64,000 bases of DNA from NCBI GenBank assembly GCA_964035545.1, contig OZ037768.1:17893200-17957199 (forward strand). Reading direction: 5' to 3'. This DNA is from Bugula neritina. Its lineage: Eukaryota; Bryozoa; Gymnolaemata; Cheilostomatida; Bugulidae. The stretch's first letter is position 1; each line of letters opens with the position of its first letter. Under the pieces are notes generated by a model. It ran no database searches. It worked only from the letters and a program-made list of their open reading frames with translations, and was not told the DNA's origin. This document shows positions 11,701 through 22,600 of the stretch, piece after piece. A program made the translations under genes and the position numbers.

Positions 11701-14700
11701 TTGTTTCATTTGATGTAACTATTTTCATTATTCGAATGATGGAAACACAGTGATGGTGAGGATATATGCTTTTAGCCAGGCTATTACTTTGTCTCATCTC
11801 TATAAGCATTTCTATAAGCATCTCTAGCACATGCTTGTCAGTGAGATTACGGATGTTAACCTTGTACGAGCATTTCTACCATCTCTTGTTCAAGTAATGG
11901 AGTAATTGAGGAGCACTAAATTAAACTTTGGTCATGTGGTCAATCTATGTAAAATCAATGTTTCAGGAGGAACGCCAAGAAATTGAGAAAAAGTATATTA
12001 AGGCGAAAAAATTAATCAAAGATCACGAAATGAAGAATACAGAGCTTGCGGACCAGCTCCGAACCTTGAAATCAAAGGTATACCTAGGCCTACCTCTTTT
12101 CTACTTATGTTTATTAATGGTTTAAATTGTTCATACAATTTATAAAGAGACAACTATCAAAGATTATTTTAGTACCAAAATGGCACTTTTATAGTAATAC
12201 ATATATAAATGGCTTGAGTGTGTTTATAAACTTTGCAAAGGGCCCCAACTCAATGGTTTTGGCATGGTAATGTTTATATCGACAGTGCTGTGATTGCATA
12301 TTCCCTATTGCTCAAAATACAGACAGAATTATATTTTTCTAGATTTCCCGATTGGAGGAAGCCAACCAACATATTTACTCTAGCAGGTCTGCTCCACAAG
12401 AGGGTGTCGAAGGTATAGGCAGTGTTTTTAATGTTTTAATTCATTGAAGTTGACCAGCAAAACAATAAATGTGTTTTGGCTGTTGTTAGTAGATTTCAAG
12501 TTTTAAGCCTTTTTACTGATGGTTTTTCAACATGTATTGCTCGAAAGTCTTTGGCACACATGTGAATACCTTGTAGACATTTTAATAAAGATTATAATGC
12601 AGTTACTCTTGTTTGTAGCGTATGTCGACAGCGAGAATGAATCACTAGATGCTGACATAGTTTCTGGTGAGTCATTATTCTATATTAAAATGTCAGGTTT
12701 TCTTTTTGCTAAGGTAATCTGTAAGCTGACCTCATGGAGTGTCAAGCTTCCCCCTAACGTAAACACTGTTGTGCCCCAGTGTTGTGCCCCAGTGTTGTGA
12801 TATGCTTGAGTGGTGTCTAGTAAACAATAAGGAAATTTGGAGTAAAGAGTCACCCTAGTTTTTATTTACACTAAATGTTGTTGATGTAAACATAAGCTGA
12901 ATGTGATACTTACTGAACTATCTGTATGACGGTCAGTGCATCCTATTGACCAATTGTAGTTCAACAATACAGGAAATATATGATTGTATTTATCATGTAA
13001 ACAGTTAGCTGTGAAGTTGTATATAACTGAGCTGAATGCATTTTGTTGAGTTTGTTGCTGTGTCTGGTTGTGCATGTTAAAGAGCCTCTGCTTAATTTGA
13101 CTTACTAAAATGGATAGAATAGAGTTTACTAGGCAAATTTACCCTCAAAGGTCTCCTCTTAGGAAACGACGAAAAGCAGGTAGATTTGTTTTCGTTTTAG
13201 TGAGCTGGTTTGTAAGCTTCTAGGTTATGGTAATAGTTATAGTTATAACAGTCATAACAGTAGTTGAAGTTGTAATAGTGATGGTAGTCATAGTATTAGT
13301 TATTTTAAAGTATTGAGTTTGTATTTAAGATGGTTTTGAGTGCCAACCAGGGCTTATCTTCTTCCTTGCCCAAACACATGAGATGTCAATTTTCTGAAGC
13401 CATTGCTTTGACTTGATTTCAAAGTCTCATTTTATTTGCAGTTCTTGAATTAGAATGGGAAATGTCCAATTTTCTTGTTATAAACAGGAAATGTCTAATT
13501 CACTTGTTACAATTTATTGCTTTTGTGTTAGCAGTATCTGATCACTATCATTTTTTTGCTCTGTCAGCACAAAATTTTCCTGGTACTTATTGTATTGGTT
13601 ACAAATTTGAAGCTAATGTCAATTTATCAAGACAAAACTGCTGCTTTTTTCTTGGTTAAAACACAAACAAGTATCGAAGGGGTCAGATGGAAAGGGGCGT
13701 AATTTTATAATTTATTTAGAGAGAAGACCAGCAGTAAAACAAGTGCTTGCATGCTCAGCTATAATCATTGTGCGCTTTGTTTTGCTCCAACAGAAGCACC
13801 ACTGATGTCTATAGAAGATATGAATGTGGCTGGAAACTTAGCCAGACCTCTATTAGACAATAGTCATCTTAAACTACGTTCACATCTGGCCCACGGTGCA
13901 GTTGCAAAGCGTAGACCTCCCTCTAAAGTTAGCTCCACTGTGAGTGTTGTACTATAATGTATACATATAAGTTTTATATGTCTCTGTGTTTGGCTTACAA
14001 GTAGTGTGGTGTACGGCATGTTTGGATGTGCTCGTGTATTTACACTGTACTTATGCACTGTAGTGCAAATCTTTGGGATAGTTATTGTGGTATAGCACTT
14101 TCACAACTTACATTATCATGGGTTCACACCATGATTTAACTAGTTCTTTTATTGTGTAATAATTTAATTTAGCATATTTGACTAGGTTTAGCTGACTGTT
14201 AACACGTTATATATATTAACTGTTAGTTACAGCACAGTATGTGTTAAATTCACACTTATCAACATGTTTTACTGTAACAGCCATTGGCTATTCTGGTAAG
14301 TTCTTCTCCCAAATAAGCAACTGAATGTAAATGTGAATAGTACGAACCCTTAGCAGTTTCCATGGTTTTAGGTTACACATATTCGTTTTACTGTAGGTGT
14401 TTAAAGAAAATGATAAGAATAGCAACAATATAGCTCAAGAGGTTCTCCCTAGGCTGCCTAAACACTTAGCTGCCGATGATAGGTGAGTGACTACCAGATT
14501 CTATCCAGAAGGTTTCTGCCCAGATAATTTATTCGGGGTTTGGGGGGGGGTTTAAGGGATTCAACAAAACTGTGACCTGAAACGATATCAGTAGTCTAAT
14601 GTTTATTGGCTAGTCACTTTTGTTGGAGCTGTTGTCACTATTTTACTAAATGAGTGGCTTCCTGTGGCAAACATTTTTGCTATTATCTTTTAGTTCACTG

Positions 14701-17388
14701 TTTTGTATACTGGATCAGTTTTTATACAACTTTCAAACACTCAGTAATAAGAAGTCAACCTTTAATCCTCTCAGTTCTGGAAGTTTTAAATTCTGTTAAA
14801 ACTGTGTATTGATTATAAATAATTGATATTACTGCTAGAATATATGCAAGTCTCTGTTGAGAACCCATGAGTATCAATCAACCACTCTACTATACAGAGT
14901 TGTCTGTGGTAATCTAAGTTGGTGTTGTTTCTTGTAATTCTACTTGCTGAGTTTTCACTAACTATGATGAGTTTTACAATGAAATGCGGAGAACAATTTT
15001 AATATTCTTTCTGCTTCTTATTCAAGTGAAAAACATTCTTACTGCCCTTTGAAACCCACGATGCTCTCTTGTTTGAAATGGAAAATATATTGCTCTTATT
15101 CAACTCCTAACTTTCAGCCATCAGCTATACTTTAGTATTATTAATTCTTTCAGTAATTGTTTTTTGGCATTACTTTGCTTTTTACATTTTTCTATGCAGC
15201 AGTGATGCGTGACAATAGTTGTTCTACCCCTGAAATATTTACTTTTTCATTAATAGATACAATGTATCATTTTTCACACCAACTCATTTCAGAATAAATC
15301 AGGAAAATTATCGCCCAGTTCCTGCTGCTCGAGAGAAATTAAAAAAACCTTCGAAGGGTTTGAAGAGGTACATCGCCACCCCCTGTGTTCGGCACACTAA
15401 GTTTCTCTTTTCATTAACCCATATTTTAATAGCACGCAGTGTTTACATCACTCTTCGGTTGCTTTGCTCTTTCAACAAAGATCAACAGATAATTAATATA
15501 CATGCAGCAGTTTAGTTTCTAACTTTTCTGTTTTCATAGATTTGCAGTTAGTTTCACTTTCACCTTTTAATAGGCTTCAAAGTTGAAACTCACCTAAACT
15601 AACACACCCACTTTTATTTCTATTAGAGGGCATTCTGCTTTATACTACAAGTCCCAGTTCTTGTTTAGGCATTTTATTCGATATGGCGGCTTGAGTTTTT
15701 TAAAAAATTAATAGCCTGTTTTATTAACATCTATAGTAGAACAGTAATGTACATTTATACCTTAGTTATAATTTGAACATGAGTTAGAGTTGTGTGCTCC
15801 TGCAAATTTATATGATGTATTCATGTCCGAGTTTGGCTCACTGACTGAAGTCTTTGAAGAAGTAGCACCAATTAATAATGCACATTATTACTATTACTGT
15901 AACATACAGAATAGTTGTTAGTGTGGTTCAAGTGTTTGAAATATTGGAGTAAACAATTCCAAGTTACTCTGCTACACATGCCAAGAGTTACATTACTAGC
16001 TATTTTCAAACCAGGTGAATCAATAATTGAATGATTAAAATGATAATGATAGATTAGTTAGTCACTGGCAACCATAAACTAGACAAATCCATATACATGT
16101 ATATCACAAATTTGAATGATAGTTCTGCTGATATTGATACTCAGTATTGCAATGGCCAAATATAATAATAATGTGAGTGAAAATTAACATCACAATACTA
16201 AATACTAAATGTTTATTGCATATGTTTTAGTGATGACTCTGACGCATCTAGCAGTATGTTTGGAGGGTACAGAAGTGAAGGAAATATTGCTGGAGAGGTC
16301 AATTCTAATCCTCACTCATCGGCTGGAGTTATGCTCATTGCATCTAAGCCTTTGCAGGGTAAGAATGATTCAGCTTCTCCTCCAAGTAATTTTTGTACCA
16401 AATTTATCTTACTCTCTCAATAATATCTGGAGGTAAAATGGTTTATATACAAGTTGTAAGTTAGCTTTGTAAGAGTGACTGTGAGCTACTAAACACGTAA
16501 CTTACCAATGACGCTATAAATCTATTTTATTCAAGAATAAGTAAAAAAACATGTTTTTGGTTGATATCTGCCTGCGGATCTCTATTCTGTTGCAATAGGT
16601 CATGCTCTTCCAGACATTCTAGTACCTTAATAGTAGCTCACCTACACAAGTACATGAGGAAACAATAGCTTTCTTTTATGATTTTATGAGATAATTTGTA
16701 TTGATTTTAATAGGCAATTATTTGTATTTTTGCTATTAGTCTATCATGACTCTATATAAGAATAGCTGTTGTAATGTATGTTAGATTTGTGCACCAAAGT
16801 ACGCTGTTGAATTGCAAGTTTTAATAACTCTTGAAGAATAGTTGAATAAAATTATTGGCGAGAGAGCTTTAGCAAACATGGTTTTTAAATAGCACATGAC
16901 AAGCATATTTAGTTTTGACTGACTGCTCAGAATATATGGAAACAACATTTCCCCATGTTTAGCCAGGAAACTTGCCTTGAGTATATTAACATGTATACCC
17001 ACTATGTATGTTTAGTTCACATATATTGGGTCAAAGTTATTGCTTATTGAATAATTTTAATTATGAAACTGTGTTTAAAGCCCTGGCCACACGATCGTGA
17101 GAATTACACGAAATCGTCTATTCGACACGAAAAAACATTCGTACGAGAAAATTTGAGGGAATTCAAACGAAATCGTCATCGTTGGGTGTGCACAACGATG
17201 ACGATGGACGAAAAATCACAATCGACGATAAGTACCATTTGATTGGTCAATAGAATTTTAGCAACAGTGATTATTTCATTTCTACTAAGTTTCTCTATTT
17301 GGCAATGTTCTGCTGCTTGTATCTCGTGCAAGACTCATTCACGGACTAATAAAAATGACTTGTTGCCATCAAAGTGGTATATATTAAG

Positions 17389-17476
<88 letters not shown>

Positions 17477-18970
17477 GCACGCCAAATAATTACTACAAAT
17501 TTCAAAAATAGCATAAACTAAGTAGTATTACTATGCCTATTAGCATCCAATTTACTAGTCTTACATTTATAGCAACTGTAAAGTATTTTGCGTAAAATAG
17601 CTATTGCAAGCATAATTCAATTCATATTCACATGGTAATCACAGCGAAGCTTAAACTTTATAGCTTTGTATTTACGTGCATGAGTGAGTTTTAAATTTTT
17701 TTTTAATTTTATATGCATAAAAATGTTTTTAAAAACTTTACCAATAAACAAAACTAAAAAATGTACACATAAAATACCAAAAAAATAACAAAAATGGCAA
17801 AGTTTTTCCTTTATAACTTATATAGACTTGCGGTACCAATCTCGGCATAATGACTTTTCGTTTAAACGATCATGTGGCTGGTCAATACGAAAAGATAACT
17901 CACGAAAATCGTCACACGAGTTTCGTGTCATTCTCACGATCGTGTGGCCAGGGCTTAAGTTTTAGTCAAGATAGTTATGGACATTTCTGTGCCCCATAAA
18001 TGTAATTAGGCAGCCTGGCTTTAAAGTATTTGGTTATCTTTTTAGATTCAGCTTCCAATTCAGTCTCGGCAAGTATGGGAAGTCAGGAAGATATGCTAGG
18101 GTCAATGTCAAGTCTGGATGACAACTTAAGTTCTCGGGTAACGATGATACTTGTACGCTAGTTGTCTATGATTTGAGCGCAAAACACCTTCGTTTGCTTT
18201 TCTGGCCAGTACTTCTCCTTTTGATGGGCTATGTACTTCATGAACTAGTTATTATCTCTAAGTACATTTTAATGCAAATTGGAATAATTTTTTCAAGTTG
18301 TGGTGACAAATATGTGAACTTATAGCTAAAAATTTAGTGAACATGAAGGGGATAATCAAGAGTTGATTTTTAATGGTACAAAGGGTGAAGTTTTTTCTTG
18401 ATGCGTCTGTCTTGGTAAATTAGATAATGCTTTGCTGGCTGCATAGAGAGTTGCTATGTTTTAGTCGCACATGATACACTGCTACATGTGGAGCACAGAG
18501 CAAGTTGGCCAGTGGTTATATGACATTGGACTCTCCCATCTCTCCAATTTGTTCATTCAAAACAGCATTGATGGAAAATCATTGCTGATGATGGACTCGG
18601 CCCGTATTAAGGTTAGGTTTTGTTCTGGCTGTATGAATTTAAAGCACACCCATTACATTTTACTATATACTTTTTTTACAACTACTGAAATCAACTCAGT
18701 TGGATATTGTGTATATATACTAAATTGAGGTGAAGGAAAGTGGGTAGATAATATATTATGCTGAATTTCATACTGATGCTGTGCTTAAGAAAGTGTATTT
18801 GCGTATTTTAGCAAATGGGAGTTGCAACGAAAGAGAAGGCTGTTCTAAAGAAAAAGCTAAAAGATTTGCGGTCTGCTTATGATAAAGAAAGGAAACAATT
18901 AGAAAAGGATCAGAAGTCAAAAAGTCCAGTGACAAAGAAAAAGCCCAAATCTCTTTTCGCTCGTTTTTAG
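2793..18970 (+). CDS. neurabin/spinophilin (PP1- and actin-binding PDZ-SAM scaffold)
   Basis: This is the invertebrate neurabin: it tethers protein phosphatase 1 to F-actin at cortical and synaptic sites. Exons seen: 2793-2995, 3082-4536, 4952-5166, 5516-5773, 6765-6885, 7610-7714, 8119-8242, 8660-8755, (9638-9691), 10277?-10438, (10839-10850), 11438-11566, 11967-12077, 12343-12412, 12619-12666, 13123-13179, 13794-13939, (14281-14295), 14397-14482, 15293-15367, 16231-16358, 18046-18137, 18465-18611, 18812-18970; brackets mark uncertain ones. Phases close throughout, giving about 1355 residues, near vertebrate neurabin-1 plus a longer N-terminus. The start ATG is in an AAAATGGCGG context. One gap remains: a [11 protein letters not shown]-coding piece ending at 8865 matches the family's GEYATDEEE motif, but its upstream phase does not fit the preceding exon. 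The C-terminal SAM places it with neurabin-1 and fly/worm neurabin rather than vertebrate spinophilin, which lacks SAM. Confidence 0.95.
6765..8242 (+). CDS. neurabin exons 5-7: PDZ domain
   Basis: Exons 6765-6885, 7610-7714 and 8119-8242 encode roughly residues 711-827. The PDZ carboxylate loop region [15 protein letters not shown] is followed by [42 protein letters not shown] and FLIGREK. This is the neurabin/spinophilin PDZ, known in vertebrates to bind targets such as p70S6K and Lfc. The stretch after FLIGREK ([19 protein letters not shown]) is the conserved basic/acidic helix. All junctions keep phase (1, 2, 2, 0). A 17-bp tandem repeat begins just after the 7714 donor. Confidence 0.95.
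7721..7780. repeat. 17-bp tandem repeat after the PDZ exon donor
   Basis: About three exact copies of TAGTTGGTATAGTACTG plus a partial one begin a few bases after the 7714 splice donor. Being intronic and adjacent to the donor, length variation here could affect splicing, but nothing in the sequence shows that it does. Confidence 0.85.
8660..12412 (+). CDS. neurabin exons 8-14: acidic linker and coiled coil
   Basis: Confident exons are 8660-8755, 11438-11566, 11967-12077 and 12343-12412. They encode [11 protein letters not shown], then [32 protein letters not shown] and [16 protein letters not shown]. The last matches [16 protein letters not shown] of human neurabin and is a clear coiled coil. 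The exon ending at 10438 ([16 protein letters not shown]) matches the HKFKELQIKHAVTEAEI segment; its acceptor is unclear because a minisatellite abuts it, with 10277 preferred for phase. A 54-nt exon (9638-9691, [11 protein letters not shown]...) and a 12-nt one (10839-10850, TLAR) have good sites and preserve phase but lack family support. Confidence 0.8.
8830..9381. repeat. large imperfect palindrome with a MITE at its centre
   Basis: The left arm (about 8830-8930) and right arm (about 9288-9381) are inverted copies of each other at high identity. Examples are AGTGAAAGTGGAAGATAATA at left and TATTATCTTCCACTTTCACT at right. The left arm includes the neurabin-like coding piece [11 protein letters not shown] with its donor (ends 8865); the right arm holds a reversed copy. 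The pogo-like MITE 8937-9281 fills almost the whole spacer. The transcript could fold into a ~95-bp hairpin inside the neurabin pre-mRNA. Confidence 0.85.
8937..9281. mobile_element. pogo/mariner-like MITE, copy 1
   Basis: The ends are inverted: CAGTGCTCCCTCCGTATCTC at left and its near-complement GAGCTACGGAGAGAGCACTG at right. The left flank is TA; the right flank has TG where TA is expected. A TA target and ends starting CAGT are typical of Tc1/mariner-pogo elements. No transposase is present. The same termini recur at 33540-33733 and 45420-45625. At 345 bp this is the longest of the three. Confidence 0.8.
9449..9894. repeat. tandem duplication bracketing a candidate neurabin exon
   Basis: Two direct copies (9449-9643 and 9683-9894) share about 190 bp of intron at high identity, including AGCTACATTATTTTGTAGTT and AAGTACAGAATTTGAATTAT. 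Each copy begins with the sequence LPDVQ plus GTGTG donor and ends with the acceptor GTCTTAG followed by TATTGG. The 54-nt exon candidate 9638-9691 is therefore the only intact unit, sitting where the copies meet; partial exon pieces flank it on both sides. Confidence 0.85.
10066..10267. repeat. 27/30-bp minisatellite at the edge of a neurabin coiled-coil exon
   Basis: About seven copies of AACTATCCTGTAGTAACTGT plus ATCTGTA (27 bp) occur; the last three carry a 3-bp CAG insertion (30 bp). Both unit sizes keep the reading frame, so the array is open in frame with the downstream coding exon (encoding VNYPVVTVS repeats) and also open on the opposite strand. The 30-bp units each contain a TATCAG acceptor-like site. 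Whether any of it is exonic is unclear. Confidence 0.85.
12619..18137 (+). CDS. neurabin exons 15-22: low-complexity linker between coiled coil and SAM
   Basis: Exons 12619-12666, 13123-13179, 13794-13939, 14397-14482, 15293-15367, 16231-16358 and 18046-18137 are small, phase-consistent and have consensus donors. The 13794-13939 exon encodes [20 protein letters not shown], aligning with the KALKTRAQLSVKNRRQRPSR segment of human neurabin-1. The last exons are Ser/Asp/Met-rich ([15 protein letters not shown]), like the SDESLDMIDDE stretch before vertebrate SAM. The acceptor at 13122 is weak. A 15-nt microexon (14281-14295, PLAIL) has excellent sites (AACAG, GTAAGT) and is phase-neutral. Confidence 0.8.
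13222..13310. repeat. short quasi-hexamer tract in a neurabin intron
   Basis: A stretch of ATAGTT, GTCATA, ACAGTA and AGTGATGGTAGTCATAGT units has the same style as tracts A to D but is much shorter. It is the only clear example of this pattern inside a gene in the window. Confidence 0.6.
17079..17955. mobile_element. MITE with AGCCCTGGCCACACGATCGT terminal inverted repeats
   Basis: Left end AGCCCTGGCCACACGATCGT and right end ACGATCGTGTGGCCAGGGCT are perfect inverses, and the match extends inward through GAGAAT and ACACGAAA. It is flanked by TAA on both sides (17076-17078, 17956-17958), a 3-bp target duplication of the TWA type used by PIF/Harbinger. A TTAA duplication is possible if the right end is set one base earlier. 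The interior has no transposase. It carries a (TA)n array at 17394-17473. The insertion is in the neurabin intron between exons ending 16358 and starting 18046. Confidence 0.85.
17394..17473. repeat. (TA)n array inside the MITE
   Basis: About 40 uninterrupted TA units occur inside the TAA-flanked MITE. The ORF of alternating Tyr and Ile across it is an artefact. Confidence 0.95.
18465..18970 (+). CDS. neurabin exons 23-24: SAM domain and C-terminus
   Basis: Exon 18465-18611 encodes [38 protein letters not shown]. Exon 18812-18970 encodes [19 protein letters not shown], then a Lys-rich tail ending SLFARF and TAG at 18968-18970. This is a complete SAM fold of about 65 residues matching WSVQQVSHWLMSLNLEQY and MTASQDRAVVKKKLKEM of human neurabin-1. 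The lysine-rich tail parallels the KARKAQEKMEKQREK tail of the human protein but is shorter. Confidence 0.95.
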
Positions 18971-19610
18971 CTCACATCAGAGTTTGTGAATTTCACGTGT
19001 ATTGTAATTCAACCATCATATCTTTTATACTTTATTTTATGTTAATCAATATTTACCATTTTCATCGCTCAGTACAGGGGCCATCTATTCACAGGCCTAC
19101 AATTGTATGAAAATGCATGAATTGTTGACTACTTGTTGGCTCTAAATACTTATATGCATCTGTGCAGAAGTTATCTCACCTCTAATTGTCTTGTTATACT
19201 CTCATGTTTCGTAGTGATTCGCTTAAAGTTTTATATCCTCGCTAAATTTCTATGCAATTCATTGTTGTAAGCATTTTTAGACAACTGTTCTCTTTTTGTC
19301 ACATTGGCTGATGCACCATAAATAATTCTTGTTGATTTCTTGAGTAATATTAGAATAATGCATTCCATTGGAATTATGCAAAAATAATTTTCAATTTGAT
19401 AAAATAGGGCCAATTAACTGAATTTTGCCATTTTGTACATATATGAAGCACACAGCACTGCCAATAATACATATTTTGGTGCTTAAAGTAATGGATACTT
19501 TTGCAACTCCTTCAAACTAATATTTCTCAAGTTCAATTATGTGTAGAAACCTCTTAAACATGTCTTTATTTATTTGTTTAACTTTATACAAATATTTATT
19601 AATAAATTAA

Positions 19611-19616
19611 CAAGAA
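19611..19616 (+). terminator. candidate neurabin poly(A) signal
   Basis: An AATAAA hexamer lies 640 bp after the neurabin stop and only 51 bp before the end of the convergent SUMF1 coding region. No stronger nearer hexamer stands out, so the two 3' UTRs probably abut or overlap. Confidence 0.45.
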
Positions 19617-19666
19617 TTATAGATGTTGTTTATTTTTTGAAGTTCTAAAAGTTGGAGAATTTGAAA

Positions 19667-22600
19667 TCATTTGTAATACTCTGGCAGGGAGTCACTAGCA
19701 CAGCGAACCCCAAGATTTCCTGCTGAACTGTCTGGAGTGTTTTGGCTACGTGCAGCACATCGGTGTCTATAGCAGTAGCTCTGTAAGATCACAATATTAA
19801 TTGACAATTTGATACAATAAAGAATGTGCGCCAAACAATGGCAAAAGTTTATGTAAATGATAAATTACCAGTTGAAACTAGTGGCTGCAACTAGTGCATG
19901 TTGTGAGAATCAATTATAGAATGAAAATGTGAATATGAAATACTTGCCTTATGGCACAAATAGGAACCACCTTTTTTAACTTTGTCTTGACCATTAGACG
20001 GCCCTTTCTGAAAAGATATGAGCATGTTTTCATTAACATACCATATAAACCAGCACACAAACATGTAACAAACATTGAATATTGGAGTTCTCACTTACTG
20101 GGTTTTCTTGAAACTCTGTAGAATGTCTAGTAATCCACCAATCTTCAGTCCACTCCCACACATTGCCAACAATATTTTTCAATCCGTGACTGTTTTGAGC
20201 GGGAAAACTGTCAACTGGTGCAGTATTTTCATAGCCATCTTCAGCAGTGTCTGATTTTGGAAACTCTCCTAGAATACCGATAAAGAAAATATTAGCAGTG
20301 TGTGATCTATTAATGACCGAGTAGTGGGTGGTGCTGTTTTTTGGAATGCAAACATAAATGTAAAGCTTATTAACAAGTATTGTGCACCTTCAAATGAAAG
20401 AAGGTAACTCCAAAATCTACATATTAGATTAAAAACCTGTAAAGTCAACCAAAGCTTTTATGTAACAAAGACAATCAAAACTAAGCTTTTCCCTAATTTA
20501 GCTGAACCAATTTTACAAATATTTAAGCCTGCTGCTGCACTCTAAGCAAACATGCAGCACACATACAATTTATATCATACTGGCGTGACACAAATATTAT
20601 GCCTATTTATCAAAATATTTAATGATTGCACATTGGTGAAGTACCTTGCCACACATTCATCCAGTGTTGATCTTTCGGCATGAGCTTGTTACCCCACGGA
20701 TACAGCTTGTCTTTCTTTCCACCTTTACACGCATACTCCCACTCTGCTTCTGTTGGCAACCTTTTCCCAGCCCACTTACAGAAAGCTTTAGCATCATTCC
20801 ATGATAGATGAACAGCTGGGTGGTTCATTCTACAACAATCAAACTTACAACTTTCCAATGAAAACAAAACTAAATGCTAGACTCAAATGAGAGGACAACT
20901 ACCAATTAGACAGTTCTAATATTTAAATCATGCAAGAGCAGGTTGGTATATTAGATCCAAATTGGAAAAACATGCTAACTAATAAAGTTGTGTGTTGCAA
21001 TAAGTTATGCTCATCTACTTACCTAGATTCAATGTTGGAATCATTCCCCTCTGGTCGTCTCCAGTTGGCTCCTTTTACTGGAAGCCACCATGGAGCAGCA
21101 GCCACCTAACATACACATGTATCAGTCATATATATACGCATATCTGTCATATATACACACATATCAGTCATATATACACACATATCAGTCATATATATAC
21201 GCATATCTGTCAATTTGAAAAGTGCTTGGCATGAAACATAAAATAATTGGCCGAAAACAACATGAGAATAGAACATTCACTAACAAAAAGTAGCAACAGC
21301 TGTCAACAGTTTTTGCAACTGAAATTAGAAATACTTAGCATTTCGTACTAGCTTGAACACTGTAAGATCTTAAAGCATATTGGAGAGAAATGAGTATATA
21401 AATATGTACACTAATTGCATATATAAGTATGGTGAAGCTGGTAAAAACTGAACATACCGCTTGGTCTATTTTTGCTTGAGTCTCTTTGCTAAGAAGGTTT
21501 TCAAACACAAAGGAGTCTCCAAATTTCTCAGCCTAATAATTAAGGTTATTAAAAACAATTTTTTATTACAAACACACATAATATGTTAATGCATTCACAA
21601 AATAACGTTGTGAACAATATCAATACCTAATCTAATAAATAAAAATAAATGAGTGAAACTTCAAATCACAAAGATATGCACCTATATACTTGTACATGCT
21701 CAATAAATCACAACACTGAGTAGATGTGGGAAGTTTTACAGAAATCTATGTAGCAAGCAATAAGTTTATAGGACAAAATAAAAAATTGCGACTATAGTAG
21801 TTGAAGCTATATTCATTCAGGTATAAAAGGCTACGCTGTAGACAGAAATATAGTATAGATGAAAGTTAATTACGATATGAACTGTTATTTACAGTGAAAA
21901 ATGTTGCTAGTTGTTGAAAGGAGCACTTTTCATGCATGTATATAGTGTATTTTGCAATATTTTAGTCGCCGCAAATGCAGGAGCAACAAATTTGAAGTGT
22001 CTGTGCTGCACGCATTTACACACAAACTAAACAATGTTTTATAATTTAAAACTTACCTCAGTTTTATAATTAGTAGCATCTACAAAGGCAGAAAACTCTT
22101 GGTTACTCACTTCATGCTTGTCTAAATAAAATGTTGATATTTTAACTTCTCTTATAGGACTTTCACCATCTTGTGCGATGAACACTTGTTCAGTTCCCAT
22201 AAGAAATGAGCCACCCAATATTTTAACCATAGGATTGGACAAAAATAGTGATTTTTTATCAACTGCCTGCTTATTTCTATATTCACTTTGCTCCACTGCT
22301 TTGAAATCGTCAGCATGGGAATGCAATGCTTCAATACTTTGCTCATCATCTTCTATTTGCACAAATCCATCTATATCTGCTTTATTTTCTTCATTAAATG
22401 TCTTATCTTTAGATTTAGAATTCTGATTCTCAGACTGATGATCGTTTATTTGCTTTTCCGAGGATTTTGTCGTAGACGTTGTTTTGTCAGACCTACACTC
22501 ATTTTTTTCACAGCTTTTAGTATATAAATCGGAATGTCTTTCATGGTCATCATTTAAACTATTGCCATGACTAGTAGGATTATTGTTAATATCATCAGCT

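Noticed and set aside
17243-17521. + strand frame with signal-like start and Tyr-Ile repeat
   Set aside because: It lies wholly inside the TAA-flanked MITE and most of it is a (TA)n array; no coding signs.
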